Translations under genes and position numbers: made by a program
NCBI RefSeq assembly: GCF_001466305.1
Contig: NZ_JWID01000013.1
Coordinates: 1-45,069, forward strand
DNA: 45,069 bases
Origin: Defluviitalea phaphyphila
Lineage (GTDB): Bacteria; Bacillota; Clostridia; Lachnospirales; Defluviitaleaceae
Reading direction: 5' to 3'
Shown: positions 34,180 to 43,352 of the stretch, one piece after another
How the letters are laid out: every line of letters begins with the position of its first letter
Position numbering within the stretch: the stretch's first letter is position 1
The notes under the pieces: model-generated
Seen by the model: the letters and a program-made list of their open reading frames with translations, nothing else
Databases searched by the model: none
Told to the model about the DNA's origin: nothing

Positions 34180-34378
34180 CATCCTTTCTTATAGATAGGC
34201 TAGAAACCCATTTGTTTGCTGTATTTATCACTATTTTATATTTTCTACATCTTTTTAAAAAATCCTTCTTTTTTTATATATTTTTTATAAAATGCTTATT
34301 TTTTGGGTTTTGTAGGCTAAATTAAATTCCGTCGATCCCCCGGAGTTTTTCCCCTACTACAGGTCGACGACTTTTTTA
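34180..34378 (-). promoter_or_regulatory. CRISPR leader with a single decayed repeat
   Basis: Leader sequence from CCATTTGTTTGCTGTATTTA (34207) to the hairpin 34331-34368 (GTCGATC...GGTCGAC, one stem base changed, CCCCTACTACA centre) and T-run 34371-34376. The repeat (34180-34207) keeps TATAGATAGGCTAGAAAC but has lost its tag end, which now reads as the AAGGATGG ribosome binding site of the 33629-34174 gene. No spacer or second repeat remains. By leader and repeat sequence it belongs with the copies at 92 and 44885. Confidence 0.82.
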
Positions 34379-34747
34379 TTTTTCTATTTTTTATTTCTCG
34401 CTGCCTTGCAATTTATTCCACTGAATAAAATCATAATTCAAAAATACAGCTAATAAAATTTAATTTATATTTATCGATTATTTTTAGGTTAAATTTCCAT
34501 GATAAAATACTAGCTTCTACCTCTGAAGATGGCTATTCCAAATATGTAATGTATATAAATATAAGAAAATTAGCCTTTCAATAAATAAATTTATAATTTA
34601 TTTTTAAAACTGGCAAATAATATTATTAATAAAAAATGATGCTTTATACTTGCCTTACTTTTTTCTTGAATTCAAACACTGCTTGTTATAGAATTATAAA
34701 TATTGTTTTAGTTATGATGGATTTTCATGTGGAGGTCATAGAGATAT
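34379..34747. promoter_or_regulatory. Non-coding stretch with putative promoter for the antiterminator gene
   Basis: No gene was seen in these 369 bases. A plus-strand TTGAAT (34666-34671) and TAGAAT (34689-34694), 17 bases apart, could drive the GlcT-like gene at 34748. The rest is A+T-rich without clear structure. Confidence 0.45.
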
Positions 34748-35578
34748 ATGGATAGCTATATTATTAAAAAAGTCTTAAATAATAATGTTGTTATTGCTAA
34801 TAAAAAAGGAGAAGAATATGTTCTAGTTGGTAAAGCTATAGGTTTTAATACAAATAAAGGGAAAACTATAAGTGAAAATCAAATAGAAAATATATTTATT
34901 AAGCAATCTAAAAAAAACAGGGATAATTTTAATAAAGTATTAAACAAAATCAATAATCATATTGTTGGTATTTCCGAGGAAATTATTTCTTTATGTGAAA
35001 AAGAATTAAAGGTAAAGCTTAATGAGTCTATACATATTTCTCTTCCAGACCACATAAATTTTGCAATTATAAGAACAAAAGAAGGTATAAAAATAGAAAA
35101 TCCTTTTTATAACGAGATACAAGCTTTATACCCTTTAGAATTTAAATTAGCTAAAAAAGCTTTAGATATGATAAATACAGCTTTTAAAATCAACCTTCCA
35201 ATGGATGAAGCTGCTTTTATATGCATGCATATTCATGCTGCTGTAGGTGATCAAAATGTAGGAGATACCCTTGCCTATACTAAAAAAATTGGAGAAGTTA
35301 TAGAGTTTTTATATAATCTCTTAGATGTAGAAATAGATAAAAGTTCCTTAACTTATATAAGAACCATTACACATCTAAATTTTATGATAGATAGGGTTAA
35401 AAACAAAAAATGTATTAAAAATCATCTGCTTGACATCATTAAAAAAGAATACTATAATTATTATAATATAGCTATTAAAGTTGCTATTAAAATAGAAAAC
35501 TTGTTTTCTATAAAAATACCAGAAGATGAGCTTGGCTATATAACTCTTCATATTAGTAGAATTAAAAATTATAATTAG
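34748..35578 (+). CDS. glcT: BglG/LicT/GlcT-family transcriptional antiterminator
   Basis: This protein has 276 residues. The N-terminal RNA-binding CAT domain spans about 1-57 (YIIKKVLNNNVVIANKKGEEYVLVG). Two PTS-regulation domains follow. PRD1 has the conserved His residues in ESIHISLPDHINFAI and AFICMHIHAA; PRD2 has TITHLNFMI and LGYITLHISRI. Such proteins bind an RNA hairpin overlapping a terminator and let transcription continue when their PRDs are suitably phosphorylated. A strong terminator lies directly downstream (35596-35655) ahead of the ptsG-like gene, the classic target arrangement for GlcT. GGAGG lies 12 bases before the ATG. Confidence 0.9.
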   Translation: MDSYIIKKVLNNNVVIANKKGEEYVLVGKAIGFNTNKGKTISENQIENIFIKQSKKNRDNFNKVLNKINNHIVGISEEIISLCEKELKVKLNESIHISLPDHINFAIIRTKEGIKIENPFYNEIQALYPLEFKLAKKALDMINTAFKINLPMDEAAFICMHIHAAVGDQNVGDTLAYTKKIGEVIEFLYNLLDVEIDKSSLTYIRTITHLNFMIDRVKNKKCIKNHLLDIIKKEYYNYYNIAIKVAIKIENLFSIKIPEDELGYITLHISRIKNYN

Positions 35579-35595
35579 TGTTACTATTAAATTAG

Positions 35596-35655
35596 GCACG
35601 AGTTAAAGAGTATATCTAATGATTTTTAGGTATAGTCTTTAACTCGTGCTTTTTT
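35596..35655 (+). terminator. Terminator between glcT- and ptsG-like genes, probable antitermination target
   Basis: A perfect 14-bp stem pairs GCACGAGTTAAAGA (35596-35609) with TCTTTAACTCGTGC (35636-35649), with six T after it. It could simply end glcT, but its position before ptsG suggests a conditional terminator relieved by the GlcT-like protein. I could not define the competing antiterminator hairpin. Confidence 0.82.
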
Positions 35656-35725
35656 ATTATAAATTTTTACATCATTTTTATTTTGGAAATAATAAAATTC
35701 TATTTATTTTAAGGAGGTATTAACT

Positions 35726-37738
35726 TTGAAAAAACTTTTTTCTGTACTTCAAAAAATAGGTAAATCTCTGATGTTGCCTGTATCAGTATTACCTGCAGCT
35801 GGTCTTTTATTAAGATTTGGTCAACCAGATTTATTAAACATTCCCTATATGGCTCAAGCAGGTGATGCTATATTTACTAATCTTCCAATGATTTTTGCTG
35901 TTGGTGTCACCATAGGATTTTCTGGTGGAGAAGCAGTGGCAGCTTTAGCAGCAGTAGTTGGTCAGTTAATATTACAAGCCATTATTAAAGTTGCTAGTGC
36001 TAATGCTGCATTAGCATTAGCAACAAAAACAGCATCTGAACTTGGTGTATCTTTAGATGCATTTATGCAAACTCCTGCCTATGCTGATATTGTTTCAAAA
36101 ACAACGATTAATATGGGGGTATTTGGTGGAATTATCATCGGTTTAATTGCTGCTATTTTATACAATAAGTTTCATGATATTAAATTGCCTCAAGTATTAG
36201 GCTTCTTTGGTGGAAAAAGATTTGTTCCAATTATTACATCTTTTGCAGCTTTAATTTTTGCTTCTATAGGTGTTAAAATTTGGGCTCCTATACAAGACGG
36301 AATTAATGTATTCTCTCAATGGGCAAGTTCCTCTGTATTTGGACCTGCATTATATGCTGCTGGTAAAAGGTTACTTATTCCTGTAGGTTTGCATCATATG
36401 TATTATCCAACATTCCTTTATCAAGTAGGTGAATATGTATCTAACGGTGTTTCTTACTTTGGAGATACAGCAAGGTATTTTCATGGAGACCCAACTGCCG
36501 GAAGATTTATGGCTTCAGAGTTTCCTGTATTAATGTTTGGACTCCCTGGAGCAGCTACAGCTATGATAGCAACCGCTAAAAAAGAAAATAGAAAAAAAAT
36601 ATCTGGTATGATGATATCTGCAGCTTTTGTAGCTTTTTTAACAGGTATAACTGAACCTATAGAGTTTTCATTTATATTCGTAGCACCTATATTATTTGTA
36701 TTCCATGTAGCCGCTGCTTTTTTATCTGGTATATTAACAAGTATTCTAAATATAAGACTTGGCTATACTTTCTCAGCTTCATTTATTGATTATTTATTAG
36801 GTTTTAAATTTGCTGGTCATCCTCTTCTTATCTGGTTTGTAGGAATCGCTTATTTTGCATTGTATTTCTTCGTATTTTATGCTGTAATAAAAGCAACTGA
36901 TGCTAAAACACCCGGTCGAGAAGATGAAACTGATGATGCTAAAGCTTCCCTTAACTTTACTAGAAGTGAAAAAGCGGCTAAAGTCTTAGAAGCCATAGGT
37001 GGAAAAGATAATATCGAAGTTTTAGATGCTTGTATAACAAGATTAAGACTTACTTTAAAAGATATATCCCTTGTTAATCAAGGTACATTAAAATCTTTAG
37101 GTGCAGCTGGAGTTATGATTAGTGGAAATAATGTTCAAGCAGTATTTGGAACAGAAGCTGAAAAGATTAAAGATGATATAAAAGCCATTATCTCTAATGG
37201 TGGCTATATTTCATCAACTAATGAAACTGAAAAGATAGAAGAAAAAGTCGATACCAAAACACCTGTAAACTCAGTATCTGAAATAAACTTAGCATGTCCA
37301 TTAGATGGTAAAGTTGTGGAATTATCAGAAGTTCCAGACCAAGTCTTTGCAGGAAAAATGATGGGAGATGGTTATGCTATTATACCAAAGGATAATAAAG
37401 TATATGCACCAATAGATGGAAAAATTGAAGTTTTATTCCCAACTAAACATGCTATAGCTATTAAAACATCTGAAGGCTTAGAAGTATTAATTCATATAGG
37501 TATTGATACAGTTAATTTAAAAGGAGAAGGTTTTATAGCTTATGTTAATCAAGGAGATACCGTCAAAAAAGGAGATTTATTGTTAGAATTTGATACTGCT
37601 ATTATTAAAGAAAAAGCAAAAAGTCATATTACACCAGTAGTACTAACAAACATGGATATTGTTTCAGATATAAGTGTGAACTTCGGAGACAAAACTCATG
37701 GCGATAAAGTAGTAACCGTACAAGTTAATAAGAATTAA
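35726..37738 (+). CDS. ptsG: PTS EIICBA transporter, glucose / N-acetylglucosamine type
   Basis: This sugar-importing phosphotransferase has 670 residues. The IIC membrane domain covers about 1-395, with LMLPVSVLPAAGLLLRFG and GITEPIEFSFIFVAPILF. The IIB phospho-Cys is about C436 in LDACITRLRL. The IIA domain ends with phospho-His about H590 in VLIHIGIDTV. The start codon is TTG with AAGGAGG at ideal spacing. A terminator stands upstream and a GlcT-like gene precedes it, favouring glucose. NagE-type GlcNAc transporters look alike, so sugar choice is not certain. Its stop codon lies within a short stretch shared with CRISPR leader ends, immediately followed by the hairpin element at 37743. Confidence 0.9.
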   Translation: MKKLFSVLQKIGKSLMLPVSVLPAAGLLLRFGQPDLLNIPYMAQAGDAIFTNLPMIFAVGVTIGFSGGEAVAALAAVVGQLILQAIIKVASANAALALATKTASELGVSLDAFMQTPAYADIVSKTTINMGVFGGIIIGLIAAILYNKFHDIKLPQVLGFFGGKRFVPIITSFAALIFASIGVKIWAPIQDGINVFSQWASSSVFGPALYAAGKRLLIPVGLHHMYYPTFLYQVGEYVSNGVSYFGDTARYFHGDPTAGRFMASEFPVLMFGLPGAATAMIATAKKENRKKISGMMISAAFVAFLTGITEPIEFSFIFVAPILFVFHVAAAFLSGILTSILNIRLGYTFSASFIDYLLGFKFAGHPLLIWFVGIAYFALYFFVFYAVIKATDAKTPGREDETDDAKASLNFTRSEKAAKVLEAIGGKDNIEVLDACITRLRLTLKDISLVNQGTLKSLGAAGVMISGNNVQAVFGTEAEKIKDDIKAIISNGGYISSTNETEKIEEKVDTKTPVNSVSEINLACPLDGKVVELSEVPDQVFAGKMMGDGYAIIPKDNKVYAPIDGKIEVLFPTKHAIAIKTSEGLEVLIHIGIDTVNLKGEGFIAYVNQGDTVKKGDLLLEFDTAIIKEKAKSHITPVVLTNMDIVSDISVNFGDKTHGDKVVTVQVNKN

Positions 37739-37787
37739 ATTCCGTCGACCTCCGGGGTTTTTGCACTACTGGAGGTCGACAGAGTTT
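37733..37787. repeat. Leader-end hairpin detached from any array
   Basis: This copy has the most perfect stem, GTCGACCTCC/GGAGGTCGAC (37743-37752 with 37771-37780), and the TTTTTGCACTACT centre of arrays 1 and 2. The 16 bases AATTAAATTCCGTCGA, beginning in the last codon of ptsG, match the leader at 34208-34378. There is no leader body or repeat. A plus-strand T-run (37785-37789) makes it a plausible terminator for ptsG. It lies only eight bases from the stop codon of the convergent mannosidase gene. Confidence 0.8.
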
Positions 37788-40415
37788 TTAAAACTTAATT
37801 AAAATTGTTTGTACTTCATTTTTCTTTACTGCTTGGTTAATTTTCGTATCTTCTAATTTTAGTTCTGTCTTAATTTCCTCATTTAGATTAGTTTTATAAA
37901 CTGATTTAACTTCTTTATTAAATCTATACTTAGCTGTTTTTTCACCATCAGTACCATTAAAATATCTAATGATTAAGCCATCATCTTGTTCTGCTTTTTT
38001 TACAACGCTTAAAACTATATCAATATCTTCTTGCTTAAATAAGCTGTATTCATAGGGTAATTGTATTTCACTGCTATTTAATTTCATAGCATTATATGGC
38101 ATTTTATTATAGGTGTAAATTGGAGTTAAAAATTCTTTGGCTGCTCTAGCTATATTTGCTTTTAATGTAGATTTTTGATGACTAATTAATGCAAAGTGTA
38201 GTTCTATATTGCCAAGCATTTGAGAGTTAGGTGTTTTAAGCTTAATACCTGAAGGACGGCCGGGTCTACGTAATAATTCTTCCTTCCCAAGAACTCCAAC
38301 ACTTCTAAATAGGGTTAATGCAATTATATCATAATCTTCTCCAACTATTTCAAATTCCCTTGTACTATTAGATAATACTGCTAATCCATGTTCGTCATTA
38401 GATAATCCTACATAACTAAGCATTGGATAAATGGAATCTGGACGTTCATCCCAATCTTCTTTTTCCCAAACTTCCATAGCAGAATCTATAACAGGTCTTT
38501 TAATACTTCCAAATTGATTATCGGAAATGGAAAATTTTGATTTAATATTAGTTGGAATTAATGCTCTTACTCTATGATCCTTTGCATTGTTATTTATATT
38601 CATACGAACATCTATAATAGGACTATTTATGGGTACTTTTAATTCAATTTTAATATCAATGGTACTATCACATACTTTATTTTTTCTACTTTCTAAATCC
38701 TTTGGAACATCTAGAGTATAATCAATATTTACATAGGCAAAGTAGTCATTTTGTTTTATTTCATAATTAGCTTTTATCTTATCGCTTTTTACTATAAAAT
38801 CATTTTCTAAGGGTGAGTAATCGTATTCATCACCGTCATCAGAGCCATCTTCTATAACTAAAACTTGGTCAAATATTTTATCTGATTTCTTATCATATAA
38901 TTTGATACTTCCATTTTCATTTACTGAAATTTTATAGTAATCTGTTTCTATTTCCTCTACTTTTTTTATATCTTTAACTTCTAATAATCTTTCATCTTTT
39001 ATCTCTTTTATAAGATATGATTTATACCCCATGGCTTTTATATTATCCTTAAGTTGTAGTGTGTATTTTATAAAAGGATCATAATTTCCATAGTGTACGA
39101 TTTGTCTGTCAATTAAACCAGGATCTATAATTTCTTTATTAATAATATCAAAGTTAATAGTATTTCCATTAGTATCTACTAACTCAAAATTTTTCATTTT
39201 TGTAATGATTTCTGCTTCTGTTATTACTTCTCTTTCATATGGAAGAAGGTTAAATAAAACTAATTTATCTAATGCTATGTCTGTTGGAATAGCATCTGCA
39301 ATTTTTCTCATATAAAAATTAATTAATTGGTCTACTCTTTCTTCTGCAATAAAGAAACGGGACATAATTTCTTTATGGACTTTATCTGAACAACAACATC
39401 CAATGCTATCATGGGCATGATTTTTCATAATCTCTTTCCATATTAATTCTATTAAACCGCTATGATATTCAAAACCTAAACTATAGGCTAGGGCTGCAAG
39501 GGGTTCTAAAATATTTGTAATTTTATTTTCAATACGAGCATTGGCTGCCTTAATATCCATTCTTGTGGAGTAAATACTTCTATGAACTCTCATGTATTTT
39601 CCATCAAGGAATTCACCTTTTAATACTGGCAATTCTTCATTTTTTCCTAATTGTTCAAATATTTTTTCGTATCGACTTAAGAAGAATTCTCTCTCTGGAT
39701 ATAACTTTTTAAGTTTTCTTATTACTTCGAATATATTTTTTTGAATTGGCATCTGGTCATGTCCATTGGGAATAATAATATGATCAGTAGTAGCTCCTTT
39801 ATCTAATACAGAGAAATATTTATCCATTCTAGTTTTAAGCTGTTCTTCATCAACAGGGAGATATTTACCTATGGCATAACCTAGAGGTAATAATTGTGTT
39901 AATACCTTTGAGCCTGTATCACTTTCCCAATAAAATTCTGTTTTATTAGTTCCGTGGCGTTCTGATGTCCCACGCCAAAAAATAGCACGATTAATATCAA
40001 AACCATTAAGAATCTGTGGTAGCTGTGCTGATTGTCCAAAGGAATCTGGAAGATATCCTATTTTCATAGGTTGTCCAAATTCTTTTGAATCCTTTATTCC
40101 ATATAAAAGATTACGAAGAATAGACTCTCCTCCTACTACCATTTCATCTGTTTGAGTATACCAAGGTCCTATAATAAGCTTTCCTTCTTTTACTAATTTC
40201 TTTAATCTTTCTTTATTTTCAGGTTTTACTTGAAAATAATCTTCTAAAATAGCAGTTTGACCATCTAAAACATAATATGGATAATCATCATTGTTTTCTA
40301 ACATATCTAATATTTCTTCCATATTATTGACTAAAAGAATTCTTGATTCTTCTGTTGAAAAATACCATTCTCTATCCCAGTGCATATGAGGAACTATATG
40401 AACGTTTTTCTTCAT
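37788..40415 (-). CDS. mngB: GH38 alpha-mannosidase, MngB-like
   Basis: This cytoplasmic glycoside hydrolase has 875 residues. The GH38 metal and catalytic motifs are visible: PHMHWDREW (His12, Asp14), the nucleophile Asp124 in GYLPDSFGQSAQLPQ, and NHAHDSIGCC further on. Similarity to E. coli MngB extends over the catalytic domain as I recall it, and the preceding gene is a MngA-like PTS transporter. The probable reaction is hydrolysis of phosphorylated 2-O-alpha-mannosylglycerate to mannose 6-phosphate and glycerate. Other alpha-mannosides are possible. There is no signal peptide. It lies 79 bases downstream of the PTS gene in one leftward operon. Confidence 0.9.
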   Translation of the reverse strand: MKKNVHIVPHMHWDREWYFSTEESRILLVNNMEEILDMLENNDDYPYYVLDGQTAILEDYFQVKPENKERLKKLVKEGKLIIGPWYTQTDEMVVGGESILRNLLYGIKDSKEFGQPMKIGYLPDSFGQSAQLPQILNGFDINRAIFWRGTSERHGTNKTEFYWESDTGSKVLTQLLPLGYAIGKYLPVDEEQLKTRMDKYFSVLDKGATTDHIIIPNGHDQMPIQKNIFEVIRKLKKLYPEREFFLSRYEKIFEQLGKNEELPVLKGEFLDGKYMRVHRSIYSTRMDIKAANARIENKITNILEPLAALAYSLGFEYHSGLIELIWKEIMKNHAHDSIGCCCSDKVHKEIMSRFFIAEERVDQLINFYMRKIADAIPTDIALDKLVLFNLLPYEREVITEAEIITKMKNFELVDTNGNTINFDIINKEIIDPGLIDRQIVHYGNYDPFIKYTLQLKDNIKAMGYKSYLIKEIKDERLLEVKDIKKVEEIETDYYKISVNENGSIKLYDKKSDKIFDQVLVIEDGSDDGDEYDYSPLENDFIVKSDKIKANYEIKQNDYFAYVNIDYTLDVPKDLESRKNKVCDSTIDIKIELKVPINSPIIDVRMNINNNAKDHRVRALIPTNIKSKFSISDNQFGSIKRPVIDSAMEVWEKEDWDERPDSIYPMLSYVGLSNDEHGLAVLSNSTREFEIVGEDYDIIALTLFRSVGVLGKEELLRRPGRPSGIKLKTPNSQMLGNIELHFALISHQKSTLKANIARAAKEFLTPIYTYNKMPYNAMKLNSSEIQLPYEYSLFKQEDIDIVLSVVKKAEQDDGLIIRYFNGTDGEKTAKYRFNKEVKSVYKTNLNEEIKTELKLEDTKINQAVKKNEVQTILIKF

Positions 40416-40494
40416 TCTAAATACTCCTTTATAAAAATTATTAAGTTCTATTAGTTTCTTAACAAACTGATATAGTATTTAATTTTTCATAAAT

Positions 40495-42411
40495 TTAATC
40501 ATTATCCTTAGCTTTTTTTAATTTATGTGCACGGGTAATTACTAATAAAGCTGCTGAAACAGCGGCACCTATTAAGGCAGCACCTAGCCATATAAAACCA
40601 GCTTGAACAAATGGTGCACCTTCTAATACAACTAAGGAGAAGATTCCTGCTCCTGGAACACTTAAACCAATATTTGAACTAGTTACAATTGCTCCAGTAA
40701 TAGCTGAGCCTATGCATAATGAAGGAATAACTCTAAATGGGTCTTCTATCATAAATGGGATTGCACCTTCTGTAATACCTGCTAAACCTAATAACCAAGT
40801 TGATTTACCAACTTCCCTTTCATGTTCTTCAAAATACTGTTTAAATAAAAGTGTGGCTGCTGTTACGGAAAATGCGGATACCATTTTAACAGACGCAAAG
40901 GTTGCATAAGGAACATAATTCCCATTAGCCATAGCTCCAATGCAAAAGGTATATGCAGCTTTATTTATTGGACCACCTAAGTCAAAGGAAACCATAATTC
41001 CTATTACTGCACCTAATAAAATTGCATTAGTTCCTGATAGATTATTTAACCAATCTAGTAATAATTGATTTAAACCTGCTACTGGACGACCAAATACTAA
41101 TAACATTAAAATTCCAACGGCTAATGACCCTAAAACAGGATATACCCAAAAGCTTATAAATCCAGCAAAAGTTCCTTTAGGAGAGATAGTTTTCTTTAAA
41201 TATTTCATAATATATCCCGCTAAGAAACCACCAAGCATCCCACCTAGGAATCCACCGTTAATTAAATTAGCAGCGACTCCTGCGGCAAAACCTGGTCCTA
41301 GAGCTGGTTTATCTGCTATAGCATAAGCCATATATCCAGATAAAATAGGTACCATTAATGTTCCTAGCATATTGCCACCTAATTTACGAAACATCCATAA
41401 CCATGAACCTTCTGTATTATATAATTCTTGTAATCCAAAGCCTTGAGCTACTAAAACAGCAAAGGCTAGTATCATACCTCCTGCAACAATAATTGGAATA
41501 ATATAAGATATCCCAGTTAAAATTGAATTTTTAAGTTCACTTTTTAAAGAAACTTTATCTCCACTATTTACATTTTCTTGGGGTTTGTATTCTTTTTTAC
41601 CTTCTTGTTCAGATAGTTTAAGAGCTTTTTTAATTACTCCTTTGGCATCTTTTAGGGGAGTAGCTACTGTTGTTTTATAAATTGGTAGATGTTGATATCT
41701 TTCTTCTTCTTTTACTGCAACATCATTTGCAAAAATTACAACATCTGCTTTTTTTAATTGTTCTTGGGTATGACGGTCTTCTATTCCGTTTGCCCCTTGT
41801 TTTTCAACATAAATTGTAACTCCTAATTCCTTAGCAGCTATTTGTAGGGATTCTGCTGCCATATAGGTATGGGCAATCCCCGCTGGACAGGCAGTTACTG
41901 CTAAAATTGTTTTATTTGAATCATTATTAGTTTTAACAGTGGTTTTTTCTTCTTTCTTTTTATTTAAGTTTTCATATAGTTCATTAGCATTACTTGAATT
42001 TAATAATTGTTCTCTATATTTGGGATTTGCCATGTTTTCAGCAAGAGTGGATAATACTTTTAAATGAGTTGAACCAGCTTCTTCTTCTGGAATAGCTAAT
42101 AAAAATACAAGTTCTACTTTATTATTTGGATCAATACTTTCCCAATTTTCGATTGGTTTTTTTAATTTTGCAACAGCAAAGGAGGCTTCTTTTACAGCTT
42201 TTGATTTTCCATGAGGAATTGCAAGACCACCTTCTAGACCTGTGGGTGATAACTTTTCACGGTCTAATACTGCTTTTAGAAATTCCTTTTTTGAACTAAT
42301 TTTACCCTCTTTGTATAATTGCTCTACTAATTGAGCTATTAAATCTTCCTTGCTTTTAACATCAAGATCAACTGATATTAATCTTGAATTAGTAAGGGAT
42401 TTAAGGTCCAC
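40495..42411 (-). CDS. mngA: PTS fructose-family EIIABC, MngA-like
   Basis: Three domains in fructose-family order. IIA spans about 1-145 with phospho-His in GGLAIPHGKS (about residue 67). IIB follows with phospho-Cys in VTACPAGIAHTYMAAESL (about residue 175). IIC occupies the C-terminal 350 residues with many membrane helices and DLGGPINKAAYTF and GITEGAIPFMIEDP. I use GTG at 42411 (reading MDLKSLTNSRL), eight bases after AAGGAG; a GTG at 42420 would touch the binding site. Paired with the MngB-like mannosidase it probably imports and phosphorylates mannosylglycerate. FruA-like fructose uptake is the alternative if context is ignored. Confidence 0.88.
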   Translation of the reverse strand: MDLKSLTNSRLISVDLDVKSKEDLIAQLVEQLYKEGKISSKKEFLKAVLDREKLSPTGLEGGLAIPHGKSKAVKEASFAVAKLKKPIENWESIDPNNKVELVFLLAIPEEEAGSTHLKVLSTLAENMANPKYREQLLNSSNANELYENLNKKKEEKTTVKTNNDSNKTILAVTACPAGIAHTYMAAESLQIAAKELGVTIYVEKQGANGIEDRHTQEQLKKADVVIFANDVAVKEEERYQHLPIYKTTVATPLKDAKGVIKKALKLSEQEGKKEYKPQENVNSGDKVSLKSELKNSILTGISYIIPIIVAGGMILAFAVLVAQGFGLQELYNTEGSWLWMFRKLGGNMLGTLMVPILSGYMAYAIADKPALGPGFAAGVAANLINGGFLGGMLGGFLAGYIMKYLKKTISPKGTFAGFISFWVYPVLGSLAVGILMLLVFGRPVAGLNQLLLDWLNNLSGTNAILLGAVIGIMVSFDLGGPINKAAYTFCIGAMANGNYVPYATFASVKMVSAFSVTAATLLFKQYFEEHEREVGKSTWLLGLAGITEGAIPFMIEDPFRVIPSLCIGSAITGAIVTSSNIGLSVPGAGIFSLVVLEGAPFVQAGFIWLGAALIGAAVSAALLVITRAHKLKKAKDND

Positions 42412-42524
42412 GATAATCACTCCTTATGGATTTCTTATATCTACTTAACATTATAAAATTAAAAAAAATAATAAATTTAATTTTAAAATTTATATACTTA
42501 ATATCTTTTGTCTTATAAAATCAT

Positions 42525-42538
42525 GTGTATTTATACAC
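42525..42538. promoter_or_regulatory. Palindrome upstream of the mngAB-like operon
   Basis: GTGTATTTATACAC is a perfect palindrome about 115 bases before the mngA-like start codon, between the terminator at 42566 and the gene. Its size and symmetry suit a GntR-family operator (MngR regulates the E. coli genes), but no regulator gene is next to it. Confidence 0.4.
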
Positions 42539-42565
42539 GAAATAATTGATGATTTATCCAATTTA

Positions 42566-42616
42566 TAAAAAAAAGCAAATGAATGAGATAGATTAAATCT
42601 ACCTTTCATTTGCTTA
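42566..42616 (-). terminator. Intrinsic terminator of the acetyltransferase transcript
   Basis: AAGCAAATGAA (from 42573) pairs with TTTCATTTGCTT (ending 42615) with a self-complementary inner part (TAGATTAAATCTA), and on the minus strand eight T follow. It lies between the GNAT gene and the mngAB-like operon. Confidence 0.8.
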
Positions 42617-42767
42617 GTTTTATCTATATACCATAATAAAATACTTTGTTTAACAATATTTTTGTGATATCTAATCACAATATTTATTTTTTAAAGTTTA
42701 TCTCACTTTAAATGCTTTAAATCATATTTTGTAAGTGCCTCTTCCTGATATCCATATCAATAAAAAC

Positions 42768-42815
42768 AGAGTTTGTGGGCTAAATTAAATTGTCATCAAT
42801 CCCCAGATTTTTTTA
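42768..42815 (-). repeat. Heavily decayed CRISPR leader end
   Basis: GAGTTTGTGGGCTAAATTAA, then ATTGTCATCAATCCCCAGAT and a T-run, aligns with the distal leader part (GGGTTTGTAGGCTAAATTGAATTCCGTCGACCCCC...) of the intact copies. The second hairpin arm is lost. It lies 23 bases from the GNAT stop codon, matching the placement of the other copies. Confidence 0.6.
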
Positions 42816-42837
42816 TTAATAATATGTTATTTGTTTT

Positions 42838-43326
42838 TTAATAGTTATATTCATATTTCCCTATTTTTATTTTTTGAGTAAATACTTCATTCTCTTTTGG
42901 CTTTCTTATCTCTATAAGATTTAAAACATTATATCCTCTTTTTAATAAAAATGGTATGATCTTATCATTATTAGGATGTACCCAGTTATAAACCGTATCT
43001 CCTCCTAGTTTTTTAGCTATTTTCTCTGCTTCCTCATATAATTTAGAAGCTATTCCTTTTCTTCTCGAATTATTAGAAACAAATATAGATTCTGCCCATA
43101 CTACACTACCATCTATCCTGCAAACTAAATATCCCAATAACTCATCATTATCTTCAGCAACAAATATGGGGAATTTTGCTTCCATATATTCTCTAAATTC
43201 CTCTTTTGCATACTCTATATTAGGAGACGCTTTTATCCCTTTAAGTGCTTTTAGTTCAACTCTAAATTGTGAAATTAATTTTGAAATTTTCTCTTCATCT
43301 TCAAATCGTGCTAATCTTATAATCAT
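42838..43326 (-). CDS. GNAT-family N-acetyltransferase
   Basis: This protein has 162 residues with the Gcn5 fold. MIIRLARFEDEEKISKLISQ forms the start, ELLGYLVCRIDGSVVWAESI the central strands, and SNNSRRKGIASKLYEEAEKI the acetyl-CoA pyrophosphate loop (R/Q-x-x-G-x-G/A form, here RRKGIA). YNWVHPNNDKIIPFLLKRGY completes the domain. AGGAGGAAATT precedes the ATG. The substrate is unknown, as for most GNAT proteins. It lies between a start-less ORF and a decayed leader, and is probably expressed singly. Confidence 0.88.
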   Translation of the reverse strand: MIIRLARFEDEEKISKLISQFRVELKALKGIKASPNIEYAKEEFREYMEAKFPIFVAEDNDELLGYLVCRIDGSVVWAESIFVSNNSRRKGIASKLYEEAEKIAKKLGGDTVYNWVHPNNDKIIPFLLKRGYNVLNLIEIRKPKENEVFTQKIKIGKYEYNY

Positions 43327-43352
43327 AATTTCCTCCTGATATCTTGTACTTA

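Noticed and set aside
34175-34231. Extending the 181-codon gene to an ATG at 34231
   Set aside because: The extra 19 codons are CRISPR leader and repeat sequence; the ATG at 34174 has a much better ribosome binding site.
42490-42678. 62-codon minus-strand ORF
   Set aside because: It covers an operator-like palindrome and a terminator hairpin, so it is non-coding sequence open by chance.
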